Positions 36,148-45,112 are shown, numbered from the stretch's first letter. The stretch is DNA of 64,000 nucleotides from Caldanaerobacter subterraneus (GCF_004345675.1 NZ_SLWU01000013.1:1-64000), one strand, 5' to 3'. Notes: generated from the letters alone by a model not told the origin. Translations and numbers: made by a program.

Positions 36148-36879
36148 TTATCCCCCTTTCCTCACAAGATTTATCAAGGTCTCTGGGTCATCTGTGATAA
36201 TCCCGTCTACACCAGCCTTTATCATTCTTTCCATGTCTTCCTTTCTGTCAACTGTCCAAGGAAATAATTTAACACCGTTTTTCTTGCAACCCTCAACAAG
36301 CTCGGGTATTATGTTGAAATAAAAAGGATGCAACGAATAAGCTTCCATGCGAAGTGCCATGTGCCAAGGCTCTACAAGCCCGCATTGGTATAAAAGACCT
36401 ATCTTAAGATGGGGCGCCATTTTCTTTACATCTCTTAAGCTATAATGATTAAAAGAGGATATAATGACTCTCTCCTCAAAATTGTATTCTTTTATTGCTT
36501 TTATCAATTTTTCTTCAATTCCCGGATAAAGCACAATTCCACTTTTTATCTCTATATTTACAAGAAAGTCTTTATCTCCAATCAGTTCAAAAACCTCATA
36601 CAAAGTAGGTATTCTCTCTCCCGCAAATTTCTCACCAAACTTTATACCTGCATCCAACTTCTTAATTTCTTCTAGCGTAAAATCTTTCACAAAGCCCTCT
36701 CCATTTGTCGTTCTGTCTACTGTTTCATCGTGGATCACCACAAGATGCCCATCCTTTGTAAGCTGTACATCCAGCTCAATACCATCCGTCCCCAATTCCA
36801 TAGCCCTTTTAAAAGCAGCGATGGTGTTTTCAGGTACATTTTTAGAATCTCCCCTGTGCGCAATTACCAAAGTTTTCAT
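36148..36879 (-). CDS. ugpQ: Glycerophosphodiester phosphodiesterase
   Basis: Cytoplasmic GDPD (no signal peptide) cleaving glycerophosphodiesters to glycerol-3-phosphate and an alcohol. VIAHRGDSKNVPENTIAAF, DGIELDVQLTKDGHLVV and HDETVDRTTNG hold the catalytic His and metal-binding Glu/Asp residues; VNIEIKSG and GIITDDPETL close the barrel. 243 residues. GGGGAGGT ribosome site upstream. Forms a two-gene unit with the MFS transporter. Confidence 0.92.
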   Translation of the reverse strand: MKTLVIAHRGDSKNVPENTIAAFKRAMELGTDGIELDVQLTKDGHLVVIHDETVDRTTNGEGFVKDFTLEEIKKLDAGIKFGEKFAGERIPTLYEVFELIGDKDFLVNIEIKSGIVLYPGIEEKLIKAIKEYNFEERVIISSFNHYSLRDVKKMAPHLKIGLLYQCGLVEPWHMALRMEAYSLHPFYFNIIPELVEGCKKNGVKLFPWTVDRKEDMERMIKAGVDGIITDDPETLINLVRKGG

Positions 36880-36945
36880 AAAAATACCTCCCCAAGATTT
36901 ACTTTACAGAAAAATTCTATCACACTTTTCTAAAAAAGCGAAATT

Positions 36946-38634
36946 TTATAATTCTATTTTTGCTAAATAGGTCTTCTTTTCACTGTGAAGAAAAATTATT
37001 ATCAAATCTTTTTTCATCAAATTTTCCGTCACATCGTACTCAAAAAAAGCGTAAGAAACTCTTTTTGATAATTCAAGACTGGAAAGCCCTACGGCCTGCG
37101 GAAGGTTTTGTTTTAGCCATTCTTCATTTTTTAAGTAATCCCTAAACAGGTCAGGTATCTTTTTATCTTTTTCCTTTACACAGTCCGGCAAGTCCTTGGC
37201 ATTAGTGGAGTATAAAAAGTCAAACTTCAACAAGTCCTTTATTATATTTTCTTCTAATCCAATGTTTTTAACACTAAAATCGTAAAGAACATTATAAAGA
37301 GCCTTTAACGAATGATTCTTATAAAAAAGCTTATTTTCTTTCCAGTACCTATAAAACTCAAAATACAAGTCAAAAGGCCTTTTAAAATGCTTTTCTAAGT
37401 ACTCGAGGGTTTTTAAAAATTTACCTGAGTTATAGTATTTGTCTATAAGAAACGCTATCCCTTTTAATATTACTAGCTCCTCATAGCTTATATCCTTTGT
37501 ATACAAAACCTCATAAGGAGGTTTACTGTCATAAACTATCCCAAACTCCCCCACTTTTTTAGCCAGAGGAGTACCTTTTAAAATTTTTAAAAATCCCAAC
37601 TGTATTTCTTCCGGTTTCAAATTGTACACATCGTCAAAAGCTTTGCTGAAAGTCTTTAAACTATCCTCAGGAAGTCCCGCTATTAAATCCACATGAAGCT
37701 TTATACCCGCTTTTTTTAAAAGCTCTATCCCCTTTAAAGCCATTTCAACAGCGGTAGTACGGGATATTTTTCTAAGTGTAACTTTATTAGTAGTCTGCAC
37801 TCCCACTTCAAACTGAATCCTTCCCTTTAAATCTTCAAGCTCAGAGATAAACTCTTCGTTTACAAGTTCTGGATTCACTTCACAGTGAAATACCATCTCT
37901 CCTTCTATCCTTTTCATAATAGATAAAATCTCTCTGGCTCTTTTTCTGTTGGCATTAAAGGACCTGTCTACAAGCTTTAAAATCTTAACATTTTTGTTTG
38001 CAAACCATTTCAAATCTTTTTCTACCTTCTCTAAGCTCTCATATCTTAGCACATTGTCGATAGAGGAAAGACAGTACGCACATTTAAAAGGGCATCCCCT
38101 TGAAGTCTCATAATACGCAAGCTTGTCAGATAAATCTTCTTTTTCATCGTACCCAATGGGAACCTCATCTAAGTTTACATAATATTTTTGCGGTTGAATT
38201 ACTATTTCTTCCTCTACTTTATAGCCAATACCTGGAACTTCTTTTAAATCTTTTTTTCCTTCCAGCGCCTCCAATAACTCTTTAAAAGCAATCTCTCCCT
38301 CTCCAATGACTACATAGTCTACAAAGCCTTTTGATAATAGGTTTTCTACATCATAAGACGCTTCCGGGCCTCCCAATACCATCACTACGTTGGGAAGTAT
38401 TTTCTTCACATTTTCAGCTAAATTAAGGGCAATTTCAATGTTCCAAATATAACATGAAATACCTACCACGTCTGGTTTCTTTTCAATTACGCTTTCCAGC
38501 ATATAATCTGTACTGTCATTTATAGTAGCTTCAAAAATCTCTATATCATATGGCTGGCAAAATTTTTTTATATTTCTTATAGCCAAATTAGTGTGATAGT
38601 ACTTGGCATTTATCCCAACTAGAAGAACTTTCAT
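36946..38634 (-). CDS. B12-binding radical SAM protein (DUF4080 type)
   Basis: N-terminal cobalamin-binding-like Rossmann domain (VLLVGINAKYYHTNLAIRNI, VGISCYIWNIE, VLGGPEAS); radical SAM barrel with SRGCPFKCAYCLSS, the C-x3-C-x2-C cluster, starting near residue 185; then a C-terminal DUF4080-like helical region of about 170 residues. Often annotated as magnesium-protoporphyrin cyclase-like, which is unlikely here; real substrate unknown. ATG 38634 is chosen since GAGAGGG lies six bases upstream. 563 residues, single gene. Confidence 0.85.
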   Translation of the reverse strand: MKVLLVGINAKYYHTNLAIRNIKKFCQPYDIEIFEATINDSTDYMLESVIEKKPDVVGISCYIWNIEIALNLAENVKKILPNVVMVLGGPEASYDVENLLSKGFVDYVVIGEGEIAFKELLEALEGKKDLKEVPGIGYKVEEEIVIQPQKYYVNLDEVPIGYDEKEDLSDKLAYYETSRGCPFKCAYCLSSIDNVLRYESLEKVEKDLKWFANKNVKILKLVDRSFNANRKRAREILSIMKRIEGEMVFHCEVNPELVNEEFISELEDLKGRIQFEVGVQTTNKVTLRKISRTTAVEMALKGIELLKKAGIKLHVDLIAGLPEDSLKTFSKAFDDVYNLKPEEIQLGFLKILKGTPLAKKVGEFGIVYDSKPPYEVLYTKDISYEELVILKGIAFLIDKYYNSGKFLKTLEYLEKHFKRPFDLYFEFYRYWKENKLFYKNHSLKALYNVLYDFSVKNIGLEENIIKDLLKFDFLYSTNAKDLPDCVKEKDKKIPDLFRDYLKNEEWLKQNLPQAVGLSSLELSKRVSYAFFEYDVTENLMKKDLIIIFLHSEKKTYLAKIEL

Positions 38635-38770
38635 CTTCATCCCTCTCACTTACTTTCACTTACAACTATATGATATATACATTTTTTCAAAAAAGCAAAC
38701 TGCTGGTACTACTTTCCTCTTTAATGATATATAATAATGTCAGATATCTTTTTTGAAAGGACTGAAGAAA

Positions 38771-39997
38771 ATGGAATTTGTAAAATTCAACAAGTTATGG
38801 TTTTTGCTCATTTTAATTGCAGGAATATTCTCTTTTTTGTACCTTTATTATACATTATTTCCTGGAAATATACCCCATGATGTCTACAAATACTTTTCCC
38901 CTGCTGAAATCGCAAAAGCTCAAAAATATCACAAAATAAACCGCTTAATCTATATAAGTTCTTTCATGGCGAAGGCATTATTTTTAATATGGTTTACCTT
39001 TGGAAGAGGATCCCTTTTGTTTTCAAGATATACAGAAAAAGTTTCTTGTGGAAAATATTATTTGAATGTCTTTTTATACTTCATGGCTTTATGGTTAATC
39101 TTAAGATTAATTTCTCTCCCCTTCAGTTTAATAAACCATTTCGTCCAGGTGGAATGGGGATTTTCCGTTCAGACAATGGCCTCTTGGTGGAGTGACTATT
39201 TTAAAAGCATTCTTTTAGATTTTATTTTTTCCTCCATTGGGGTACTGTTACTCTTTATATTTTTAAACAAATGGCCCATTACGTGGTGGATAGCCGCCTT
39301 TTTCTTCCTCACCGTCGTAATGTTTGCTCAAATTTACATATATCCAAACTTCATAGCTCCAATGTTTAATAAATTCACCCCAATCAAAGACCTTAAGATA
39401 ATAAATATGGTACAAGAAATCTCTCGAAATGCAGGAATAAAAATAGATAAAATTCAAGAAATGGACGCAAGTAAACGCACAACGCTGGCAAACGCTTATT
39501 TTTATGGTTTTGGCAGCACAAGTAAAATTGTGCTTTACGATACGCTACTAAAAAATTATCCAGATGATGAAATAAAAGCGGTCATAGCCCATGAAGCAGG
39601 TCACTGGAAAGAAAATCATGTGCTAAAAAGCTTACTTATAGGTACAATCGGACTTTTCATAGGACTTTACTTACTTAATATTTTTATTCACTCAAGTATT
39701 ACAATTCATCCCAATATTAAAATAACTCCAGCTGTGTTATCGGTAATATACTTGTTTATTTTGCTTATCAATTTTGACACAAATCCTATACAAAATTACA
39801 TTTCAAGGCAGATGGAAAAACAGGCTGATTTACTATCCGTTGAATTCCTTCACAGCAAAGAACCTGTTATAAAACTTCAAATTGACCTCGCAAAAAGAAG
39901 TTTGTTGGACGTATCTCCTCCCCCTTTTATAGAATGGTTCTCTTACTCCCATCCCTCTACTATGCACAGGATTGAATTAGTAGAAAAAGCCAAATAA
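38771..39997 (+). CDS. M48 family membrane metallopeptidase (Ste24-like)
   Basis: Integral membrane zinc protease. Several N-terminal helices (LWFLLILIAGIFSFLYLYYT and others), then the zinc motif AVIAHEAGHWKENH at about residue 275 and the third ligand Glu in SRQMEKQADLLSVEF. 408 residues, the size of CAAX prenyl protease 1 homologues; bacteria usually do not prenylate, so it more likely acts in membrane protein quality control. ATG 38771 preferred to the TTG at 38753 because AAAGGA lies between them. Confidence 0.9.
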   Translation: MEFVKFNKLWFLLILIAGIFSFLYLYYTLFPGNIPHDVYKYFSPAEIAKAQKYHKINRLIYISSFMAKALFLIWFTFGRGSLLFSRYTEKVSCGKYYLNVFLYFMALWLILRLISLPFSLINHFVQVEWGFSVQTMASWWSDYFKSILLDFIFSSIGVLLLFIFLNKWPITWWIAAFFFLTVVMFAQIYIYPNFIAPMFNKFTPIKDLKIINMVQEISRNAGIKIDKIQEMDASKRTTLANAYFYGFGSTSKIVLYDTLLKNYPDDEIKAVIAHEAGHWKENHVLKSLLIGTIGLFIGLYLLNIFIHSSITIHPNIKITPAVLSVIYLFILLINFDTNPIQNYISRQMEKQADLLSVEFLHSKEPVIKLQIDLAKRSLLDVSPPPFIEWFSYSHPSTMHRIELVEKAK

Positions 39998-40025
39998 AAA
40001 GGAAGGCAGAATAGCCTCCCTTTTT
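39996..40025. terminator. Terminator between M48 protease and ferredoxin-like genes
   Basis: AAAAAGGaaGGC / GCCtcCCTTTTT stem with a 2-base internal mismatch, between convergent genes. Confidence 0.6.
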
Positions 40026-40239
40026 ACGAAGCCTTTTCTTTTTCTATAAGCTTGATTGCTCCAGGTCCACAATACCTCACGCATACACCGCAACCTGTAC
40101 ATTTTTCTTCATCAATACTTATGTTGACTCTAAAAGAAGTCCCCAGGATCACTCTAAAAGCTTTAAACCTACAACTTGCTGCAGCTGGACAAAAAGGTGA
40201 TTTATCACATATCTTTTCATCAATTCTTGCTACTCTCAT
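40024..40239 (-). CDS. Small ferredoxin-like 4Fe-4S protein
   Basis: 71 residues. One canonical cluster motif near the C terminus, CTGCGVCVRYCGPGAI (C-x2-C-x2-C-x3-C). An N-terminal cysteine set, ICDKSPFCPAAASCRFKAF, has non-standard spacing and may bind a second cluster or only mimic one. ATG 40239 is chosen because GGAGGT precedes it. Monocistronic; partner unknown. Confidence 0.8.
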   Translation of the reverse strand: MRVARIDEKICDKSPFCPAAASCRFKAFRVILGTSFRVNISIDEEKCTGCGVCVRYCGPGAIKLIEKEKAS

Positions 40240-40325
40240 TTTTCTACCTCCAACAAAATACTCCCCTACTGTTGTGGGATGTTCTGTATACATTATACAG
40301 TATTTTTCGCATTTGTCAACTATAA

Positions 40326-40354
40326 AAAAAGAGATACCTTTAACGGTATCCCTT
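40326..40354 (-). terminator. Terminator downstream of old-yellow-enzyme gene
   Basis: GGGATACC / GGTATCTC stem followed by a run of seven T on the minus strand, about 100 bases after the stop at 40451. Confidence 0.6.
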
Positions 40355-40450
40355 TATTCTCTAAAAAAATCTCCCAACACCTTAGAAAATTTCTTTGCAT
40401 TGTCAAAATAACAAGTATGACCTGAATCTTAAAAACACTAGTCTCACCTC

Positions 40451-42271
40451 TCATATAAAAAGTGAAACTTCTGCCCCTTCCCTTATAGCCTCTACCGCAG
40501 ATGCTACTTCTTTACAATCCCCAATGAAATAAATTCTCTCATCGCCTTTTAGTTCTGAAAATTCTTCATCTGGAACATTGCCAACCGCCAATACTACCGC
40601 CTCTACCTCAATTACATCAAATCTATCCTTTACCTTGTACATAAGTTTTCCTTTTGATATATCCTTCACTTCGGCATCAGTCACTATATTGACTTTCAAA
40701 TTTTCCAGTCTTTGAAGAAGTAGCTTTTTCACCATCGGATATATTCCTTCGCCCACTTCACTTCTAATCTCAAAAACTGTCACCTTTTTCCCTTTCTCTG
40801 CCAAATATTCAGCCGTTTCAAGCCCTGTAAGTCCCCCTCCAATTATTGCTATATTTTTACCCTCTGGAATGTTGCCTTCTAGTACTTCAATGGCTGTAAG
40901 AGGTGCAATATCTGTATCTAAATTCATTTTTGCTGGTTTTGAACCAGTAGCTATAATAATTTTATCGTACTGCATTTCTTTAATATCTCGTAAAGATATT
41001 TTTGTATTTAAATTTATTTTCACATTGTACTTTTCTAAATCCCTTTTCAAATATTCAATAACTCTCCCAATCTCTTGCTTGTGAGGAGGAATTTGAGCAA
41101 CATTTAACTGTCCTCCTAACCTATTCTCTTTTTCAAAAAGTGTAACATTGTGGCCTTTTCTTGCCAGATATTTAGCTGCAGACATTCCAGCAGGACCTCC
41201 GCCAATTACTGCTATATTTAGCGGTTTATCAGTTTTTACCTCAAACTCTCTTTCTCTTCCTACCTCTGGATTAATCATGCAAGAAACCGAAAGCCCTTTC
41301 TGTATATAAGCAATACAAGCTTGATTGCAGTGAATGCAATACCTTATATCTGTTTCTTCTCCCTTAATCAATTTCTCAGCCAAATCGGGATCTCCAATCA
41401 AACCTCTGGCAATACCTATAAAATCGGCTATTCTTTCCTCTAAAATCCTTTCCCAGTCGTAAACATCCCCTAACTTATTAGCAGCAATTACAGGAATACT
41501 AATACTTTCCTTTATCTTTTTAGTAAAAGGTAATAATGGTCTATCTTCTATCCCCATTGGAGAAATATGATACTCAGAAGTTGAAGACACTCCTGAAGAT
41601 ACATCTATAGCAGAAGCTCCATTTTTCTCCAGTATTTTGGCAAATTCAATACTTTCTTTTATATTGAATCCCCCATCCGTGAAATCATCTCCATTAATCC
41701 TGCAAATCACCGTAAAATCTGGTAGAGCATCTTTTATCTCTTTTAAGATTTCAACGGCAAATCTTACCCTTCCTTCTAAACTTCCCCCATACTCATCTTC
41801 TCTTTTATTTGTATTTGGTGACAAAAACTGACTTACAAACCATCCATGGGCAAAGTGCAGTTCTACTGCATCAAAATCCGCTTTCTTTGCTCTTATCGCT
41901 CCTCTGACAAAATCCTTCACAAAGTTTTTTATTTTTTCTTTTGGAAAATCTGTTGGTTTGTACTTTGGATTGTGCATTGCCAGTTGAATTGCTGCTTTAG
42001 CACCATTTTGATGTATTGCCTCTGCCAATTTGCTAAGACCTTCTATTTTATCATCTGCATCTATTCCTATTTGATTGGGAAAGAACTTGCCTAATGGATT
42101 TACGAAACTTGCTCCTACGATCACTAAAGCAACTGACCTTGACCTTCTTCTGTAGTACTCTATCTCTTTTTCTGTGACGTAGCCATCCTTTGACAAATTT
42201 GTAACGGTCGGAAGCATCACAATTCTATTTTTTAAATGTAACCCGCCTATTTTCCCTTCTTTTAAGAGCAT
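40451..42271 (-). CDS. NADH:flavin oxidoreductase / 2,4-dienoyl-CoA reductase-like (old yellow enzyme fused to FAD domain)
   Basis: Three parts: FMN barrel (1-330) with HFAHGWFVSQFLSPNTNKREDEYGGS and NGDDFTDGG; a 4Fe-4S site CIHCNQACIAYIQKGLSVSC; then FAD/NAD(P) domains with IAVIGGGPAGMSAAKYLA and IAIIGGGLTGLETAEYLA. 606 residues, a bit shorter than FadH (about 670). Substrates of such enzymes include enoates, enones and N-oxides. The active-site Tyr of FadH is not clearly identified. It is divergent from a LysR gene that likely controls it. Confidence 0.85.
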   Translation of the reverse strand: MLLKEGKIGGLHLKNRIVMLPTVTNLSKDGYVTEKEIEYYRRRSRSVALVIVGASFVNPLGKFFPNQIGIDADDKIEGLSKLAEAIHQNGAKAAIQLAMHNPKYKPTDFPKEKIKNFVKDFVRGAIRAKKADFDAVELHFAHGWFVSQFLSPNTNKREDEYGGSLEGRVRFAVEILKEIKDALPDFTVICRINGDDFTDGGFNIKESIEFAKILEKNGASAIDVSSGVSSTSEYHISPMGIEDRPLLPFTKKIKESISIPVIAANKLGDVYDWERILEERIADFIGIARGLIGDPDLAEKLIKGEETDIRYCIHCNQACIAYIQKGLSVSCMINPEVGREREFEVKTDKPLNIAVIGGGPAGMSAAKYLARKGHNVTLFEKENRLGGQLNVAQIPPHKQEIGRVIEYLKRDLEKYNVKINLNTKISLRDIKEMQYDKIIIATGSKPAKMNLDTDIAPLTAIEVLEGNIPEGKNIAIIGGGLTGLETAEYLAEKGKKVTVFEIRSEVGEGIYPMVKKLLLQRLENLKVNIVTDAEVKDISKGKLMYKVKDRFDVIEVEAVVLAVGNVPDEEFSELKGDERIYFIGDCKEVASAVEAIREGAEVSLFI

Positions 42272-42306
42272 TTTAAATCACCTCACCACATTTTATATTG
42301 TAGCGA

Positions 42307-42335
42307 TTGAACAACTATAAGTAAAATAGTATAAT
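42307..42335 (+). promoter_or_regulatory. Promoter of lysR-type gene
   Basis: TTGAAC (42307-42312), 17-base spacer, TATAAT (42330-42335). On the other strand TTACTT and TACAAT, 16 bases apart in the same 100-base gap, could serve the divergent oxidoreductase gene. Confidence 0.5.
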
Positions 42336-42347
42336 TTTATTAAATAC

Positions 42348-42363
42348 ATAAGCATATACTTAT
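42348..42363. promoter_or_regulatory. Candidate LysR operator
   Basis: Perfect palindrome ATAAG-N6-CTTAT fitting the LysR T-N11-A pattern, in the intergenic region between the divergent oxidoreductase and lysR genes, and downstream of the lysR -10 element, a position suited to autorepression. Confidence 0.55.
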
Positions 42364-42374
42364 GAGGTGATTTT

Positions 42375-43259
42375 ATGAATTTACGCCAGCTAAAAATTTT
42401 TCTAACTGTATGCCAAGAAGGAAGCATGTCAAAGGCAGCCAAAAAACTGTACATGACTCAACCTTCCATAAGCCAGACTATAGGTGAATTAGAACAAGAG
42501 CTAAATATAAAATTGTTTGAAAGGATTAACAAACATCTCTACCTCACTTATCCAGGCGAAATTTTAAGAGAATATTCAAAAAGAATAATCTCTTTACTTG
42601 AAGAAGCTGAAAATACCCTCTTAGACATTTCAAATTTAAAAACTGGAAAACTTCGCGTAGGTGCAAGTACAACTATAGGAACTTATTTAATTCCAAAAAT
42701 ACTCAGTGAGTTCCGCAAAAAATACGAAAATACCTCTATATTTTTTAATATTGACAACACAGCAGTAATAGAAAAGCAAATTTTAGAAAATTCTATAGAT
42801 ATAGGAATTGTAGAAGGTCCCATTCATTCACAAGATATCATTATAGAACCTTTTATAGAAGATGAATTATACCTTGTATGTTCCAAAGGCCACAGATGGG
42901 CTTTAAAAAAAGTAATAGAGCCGTGGGAAATTGAGGAGGAAGAATTAATTATTCGTGAAAAGGGAAGTGGCACAAGAGAAGTTTTTGAAACAATAATGTC
43001 CGCCAACAACTTAAAATACCATATAAAACATGTACTTAACAATACAGAAGCCATAAAAAAAGCCGTTGAATTAAATATGGGCGTATCAGTTCTTTCAAAA
43101 CTTGCCGTATCAGAAGAGCTCAAAAAAGGCACCCTTGTAAAAATAGAAATAGAGGGTATAAAGTTCAAGAGAATGTTCAATATAATCTATCACAAGGATA
43201 AATACTTCTCCCCTACGTTTAAAGCTTTTATGGAGTATTTAAAGAGCGGTAGGAGATAA
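42375..43259 (+). CDS. LysR-family transcriptional regulator
   Basis: N-terminal helix-turn-helix (MNLRQLKIFLTVCQEGSMSK, then ITQPSIS-type recognition helix TQPSISQTIGELEQEL), followed by a linker and substrate-binding domain from about residue 90 (LRVGASTTIGTYLIPKIL), close to CysL/YwfK-type regulators. 294 residues. GAGGTGA ribosome site. Divergent from the oxidoreductase gene, its most likely target. Confidence 0.9.
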   Translation: MNLRQLKIFLTVCQEGSMSKAAKKLYMTQPSISQTIGELEQELNIKLFERINKHLYLTYPGEILREYSKRIISLLEEAENTLLDISNLKTGKLRVGASTTIGTYLIPKILSEFRKKYENTSIFFNIDNTAVIEKQILENSIDIGIVEGPIHSQDIIIEPFIEDELYLVCSKGHRWALKKVIEPWEIEEEELIIREKGSGTREVFETIMSANNLKYHIKHVLNNTEAIKKAVELNMGVSVLSKLAVSEELKKGTLVKIEIEGIKFKRMFNIIYHKDKYFSPTFKAFMEYLKSGRR

Positions 43260-43322
43260 AATTAAAACAACCATCTTTGAAGGCCAAGAAATAGATTTAG
43301 ATGTATTTAGCCATTAATGGGA

Positions 43323-43351
43323 TTGACATAAGTATCCAATAAGGCTAAAAT
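43323..43351 (+). promoter_or_regulatory. Strong sigma-A promoter of DJ-1/PfpI gene
   Basis: Perfect TTGACA (43323-43328), 17-base spacer, TAAAAT (43346-43351). Confidence 0.75.
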
Positions 43352-43384
43352 AAAGATAAACCATGAACAAACGAGGTGGTTTAA

Positions 43385-43891
43385 ATGAAAAGAGTAGCCA
43401 TTTTAATTGAAAACCTCTATGAAGAGCCCGAGCTTTTATATCCATACTACAGATTGAAAGAAGAAGGGTATGAAGTTCACCTAGTGGGGACAGAAAAAGA
43501 TAAAGTGTACACAGGCAAATATGGTTATCCTATGAAAAGCACTCACGCATCAAAAGAAGTAAAAGCCGATGATTATGATGCTGTGGTAATACCAGGAGGT
43601 TATTCTCCGGACCACATGAGAAGGTGCCAGGATACTGTAAATTTCGTTAAAGAGATGTGCCAACAGCAAAAAATAATTGCTGCGATATGCCATGGACCCT
43701 GGATGATGGCTTCAAGCTGCGACTTAAAAGGTAAAAGAGTCACAAGCTTTTTCTCAATAAAGGATGACTTAATAAATGCAGGAGCTCAGTACGTAGACGA
43801 AGAAGTAGTAATAGATGGAAATCTAATAACCTCTAGAACTCCCAATGATTTAGTAGCTTTTGTAAAAGCTATAATTGAAAAACTGAAATAA
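43385..43891 (+). CDS. DJ-1/PfpI family protein
   Basis: 168-residue single-domain protein of the glutamine amidotransferase fold. AAICHGPWMMAS carries the nucleophile Cys and following His (nucleophile elbow); VIPGGYSPD holds the oxyanion region; the acid is in the N-terminal NLYEEPELLYP. PfpI/YraA relatives are general stress proteins acting as peptidases, glyoxalases or deglycases; function here is open. Own promoter and terminator, GAGGTGG ribosome site. Confidence 0.88.
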   Translation: MKRVAILIENLYEEPELLYPYYRLKEEGYEVHLVGTEKDKVYTGKYGYPMKSTHASKEVKADDYDAVVIPGGYSPDHMRRCQDTVNFVKEMCQQQKIIAAICHGPWMMASSCDLKGKRVTSFFSIKDDLINAGAQYVDEEVVIDGNLITSRTPNDLVAFVKAIIEKLK

Positions 43892-43902
43892 GAATACCAA
43901 AA

Positions 43903-43945
43903 AAGGGTTCTGGTACTTTATATGTACCGAGAACCCTTGATTTTT
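43903..43945 (+). terminator. Terminator of DJ-1/PfpI gene
   Basis: AAGGGTTCTGGTAC / GTACCgAGAACCCTT stem with one bulged base, then GATTTTTC; ends just before the convergent tRNA-Ala 3' end. Confidence 0.8.
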
Positions 43946-43946
43946 C

Positions 43947-44022
43947 TGGTGGAGCTGATGGGACTTGAACCCACGGCCTCCACAATGCCATTGTGGCGCT
44001 CTCCCAACTGAGCTACAGCCCC
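43947..44022 (-). tRNA. tRNA-Ala (anticodon GGC)
   Basis: 76 bases on the minus strand: acceptor GGGGCTG / CAGCTCC, discriminator A, encoded CCA. Anticodon stem CCACA / TGTGG encloses ATGGCAT with anticodon GGC. D-loop AGCTCAGTTGGGAGAGC and T-loop GGTTCAAGTCC are standard. Confidence 0.96.
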
Positions 44023-44053
44023 AAGTCTATGTGAAATTGCCACTGCGATTAAT

Positions 44054-44082
44054 ATTATAGCACAAACTCAATCGTTTGTCTA
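44054..44082 (-). promoter_or_regulatory. Promoter of tRNA-Ala
   Basis: TAGACA (complement of 44077-44082), 17-base spacer, TATAAT (complement of 44054-44059), about 30 bases upstream of the mature 5' end. Confidence 0.65.
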
Positions 44083-44193
44083 TAATAGAGAAAATCGAAC
44101 GCCTCTATTAGTTTTGCATATACTACAAGTATGAACTATTACACTTCAAAGAAGGTGATAGCAAAATGCATTTTTGCTCGAAGAAGATAATGA

Positions 44194-44251
44194 AAAAAGA
44201 TAAACTGATTCACTTTGCGGTTATACCGTAAAGTGGATCAGTTTATCTTTT
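44194..44251 (-). terminator. Terminator of tmRNA gene
   Basis: Very long stem: about 24 paired bases (AAAGATAAACTGAT...) around a short loop, followed by TTTTTT on the minus strand, directly after the tmRNA 3' end. Confidence 0.9.
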
Positions 44252-44252
44252 A

Positions 44253-44603
44253 TGGTGGAGGTGCGGGGATTCGAACCCCGGTCCGAAGGCGTCCCGGTAA
44301 AAGCTTCTCCGAGCGCAGTCGCTGTTTTAGCTTTCCCTCAGCGGTTCTCCCAGCGACAGGATAACCGCTTCGGTAGCCTCATTATTCCGGTTTTGCCCCG
44401 AGGCGCAGGCAAAACCAGTTCCCCACTCTTTTGACGCCCAGTCCTGAAACGTGGGCATTTCAGGCTGGACGGCCGCCTTTAATTAGGCAGCGTAAGCGAG
44501 TTCTCTGTCTGCGTTTATTTTTTTCCACCTTTTTTACGAGCTGGTGGAGAACTCGGCTCGCTACTTTTACCTCGACCGCCCCCGTCGAAACCAACACACC
44601 CCC
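44253..44603 (-). ncRNA. ssrA: Transfer-messenger RNA
   Basis: 5' end GGGGGTGTGTTGGTTTCGACGG pairs with 3' CACCTCC-A-CCA to form the tRNA-like end, with GGTTCGAATCC as T-arm. The internal tag reading frame gives ADRELAYAA then TAA, ending in the conserved ALA/AYAA-type degron. Pseudoknot stems follow. About 351 bases. It rescues stalled ribosomes together with SmpB, whose gene ends 4 bases upstream. A plus-strand ORF here is a shadow. Confidence 0.96.
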
Positions 44604-44606
44604 ACG

Positions 44607-45083
44607 TTAAATGCCAAGCTGTTTTTCCTTAAACTGCTTCTCTAATTCTCTTTTTGCATCTCTTCTTGCAATGTCTTCTCTTTTGTCAAAGAGCTTCTTA
44701 CCTTTTGCAACAGCCAATTCCACCTTCACAAGGCCTCTTTTGAGGTACACTTTAGTAGGAATTAGAGTGTATCCCTTTCTTGACACATATCCTGAAAGTT
44801 TATTTATCTCGTGCCTGTGGAGCAAAAGCTTTCTTGGCCTTAAAGGATCTTTATTGAAGATGTTACCTTTTTCATAAGGGCTTATGTGCATGTTATAAAG
44901 TATAACTTCATTGTTCTCTACTCTTGCAAAGCTGTCTTTTAAATTTACCTTACCCTGCCTTACAGATTTAACTTCTGTCCCCACAAGTTCTATACCCGCT
45001 TCATAGGTTTCTTCGATGAAGTAGTCATGAAAGGCTTTCCTGTTCTGGGCAATTATTTTTATCTCTTCCTTTTCTTTTGACAA
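44607..45083 (-). CDS. smpB: SsrA-binding protein SmpB
   Basis: Binds tmRNA and places it in the stalled ribosome. Motifs: [47 protein letters not shown] and the basic tail [20 protein letters not shown]. The TTG at 45083 is chosen because AGGGTG lies 8 bases upstream and it yields 158 residues, the family length; the 45170 ATG would add 29 unrelated residues from the leader. Directly followed by ssrA, probably one transcript. Confidence 0.95.
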   Translation of the reverse strand: MSKEKEEIKIIAQNRKAFHDYFIEETYEAGIELVGTEVKSVRQGKVNLKDSFARVENNEVILYNMHISPYEKGNIFNKDPLRPRKLLLHRHEINKLSGYVSRKGYTLIPTKVYLKRGLVKVELAVAKGKKLFDKREDIARRDAKRELEKQFKEKQLGI

Positions 45084-45112
45084 AGTCCCAACACCCTCTT
45101 TAGGAGAAAATT

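Noticed and set aside
44252-44434. 60-residue plus-strand ORF containing VRGFEPRSEGVP-like text
   Set aside because: This lies wholly on the complement of tmRNA; the peptide is a well-known mis-annotation of tRNA/tmRNA 3' ends.
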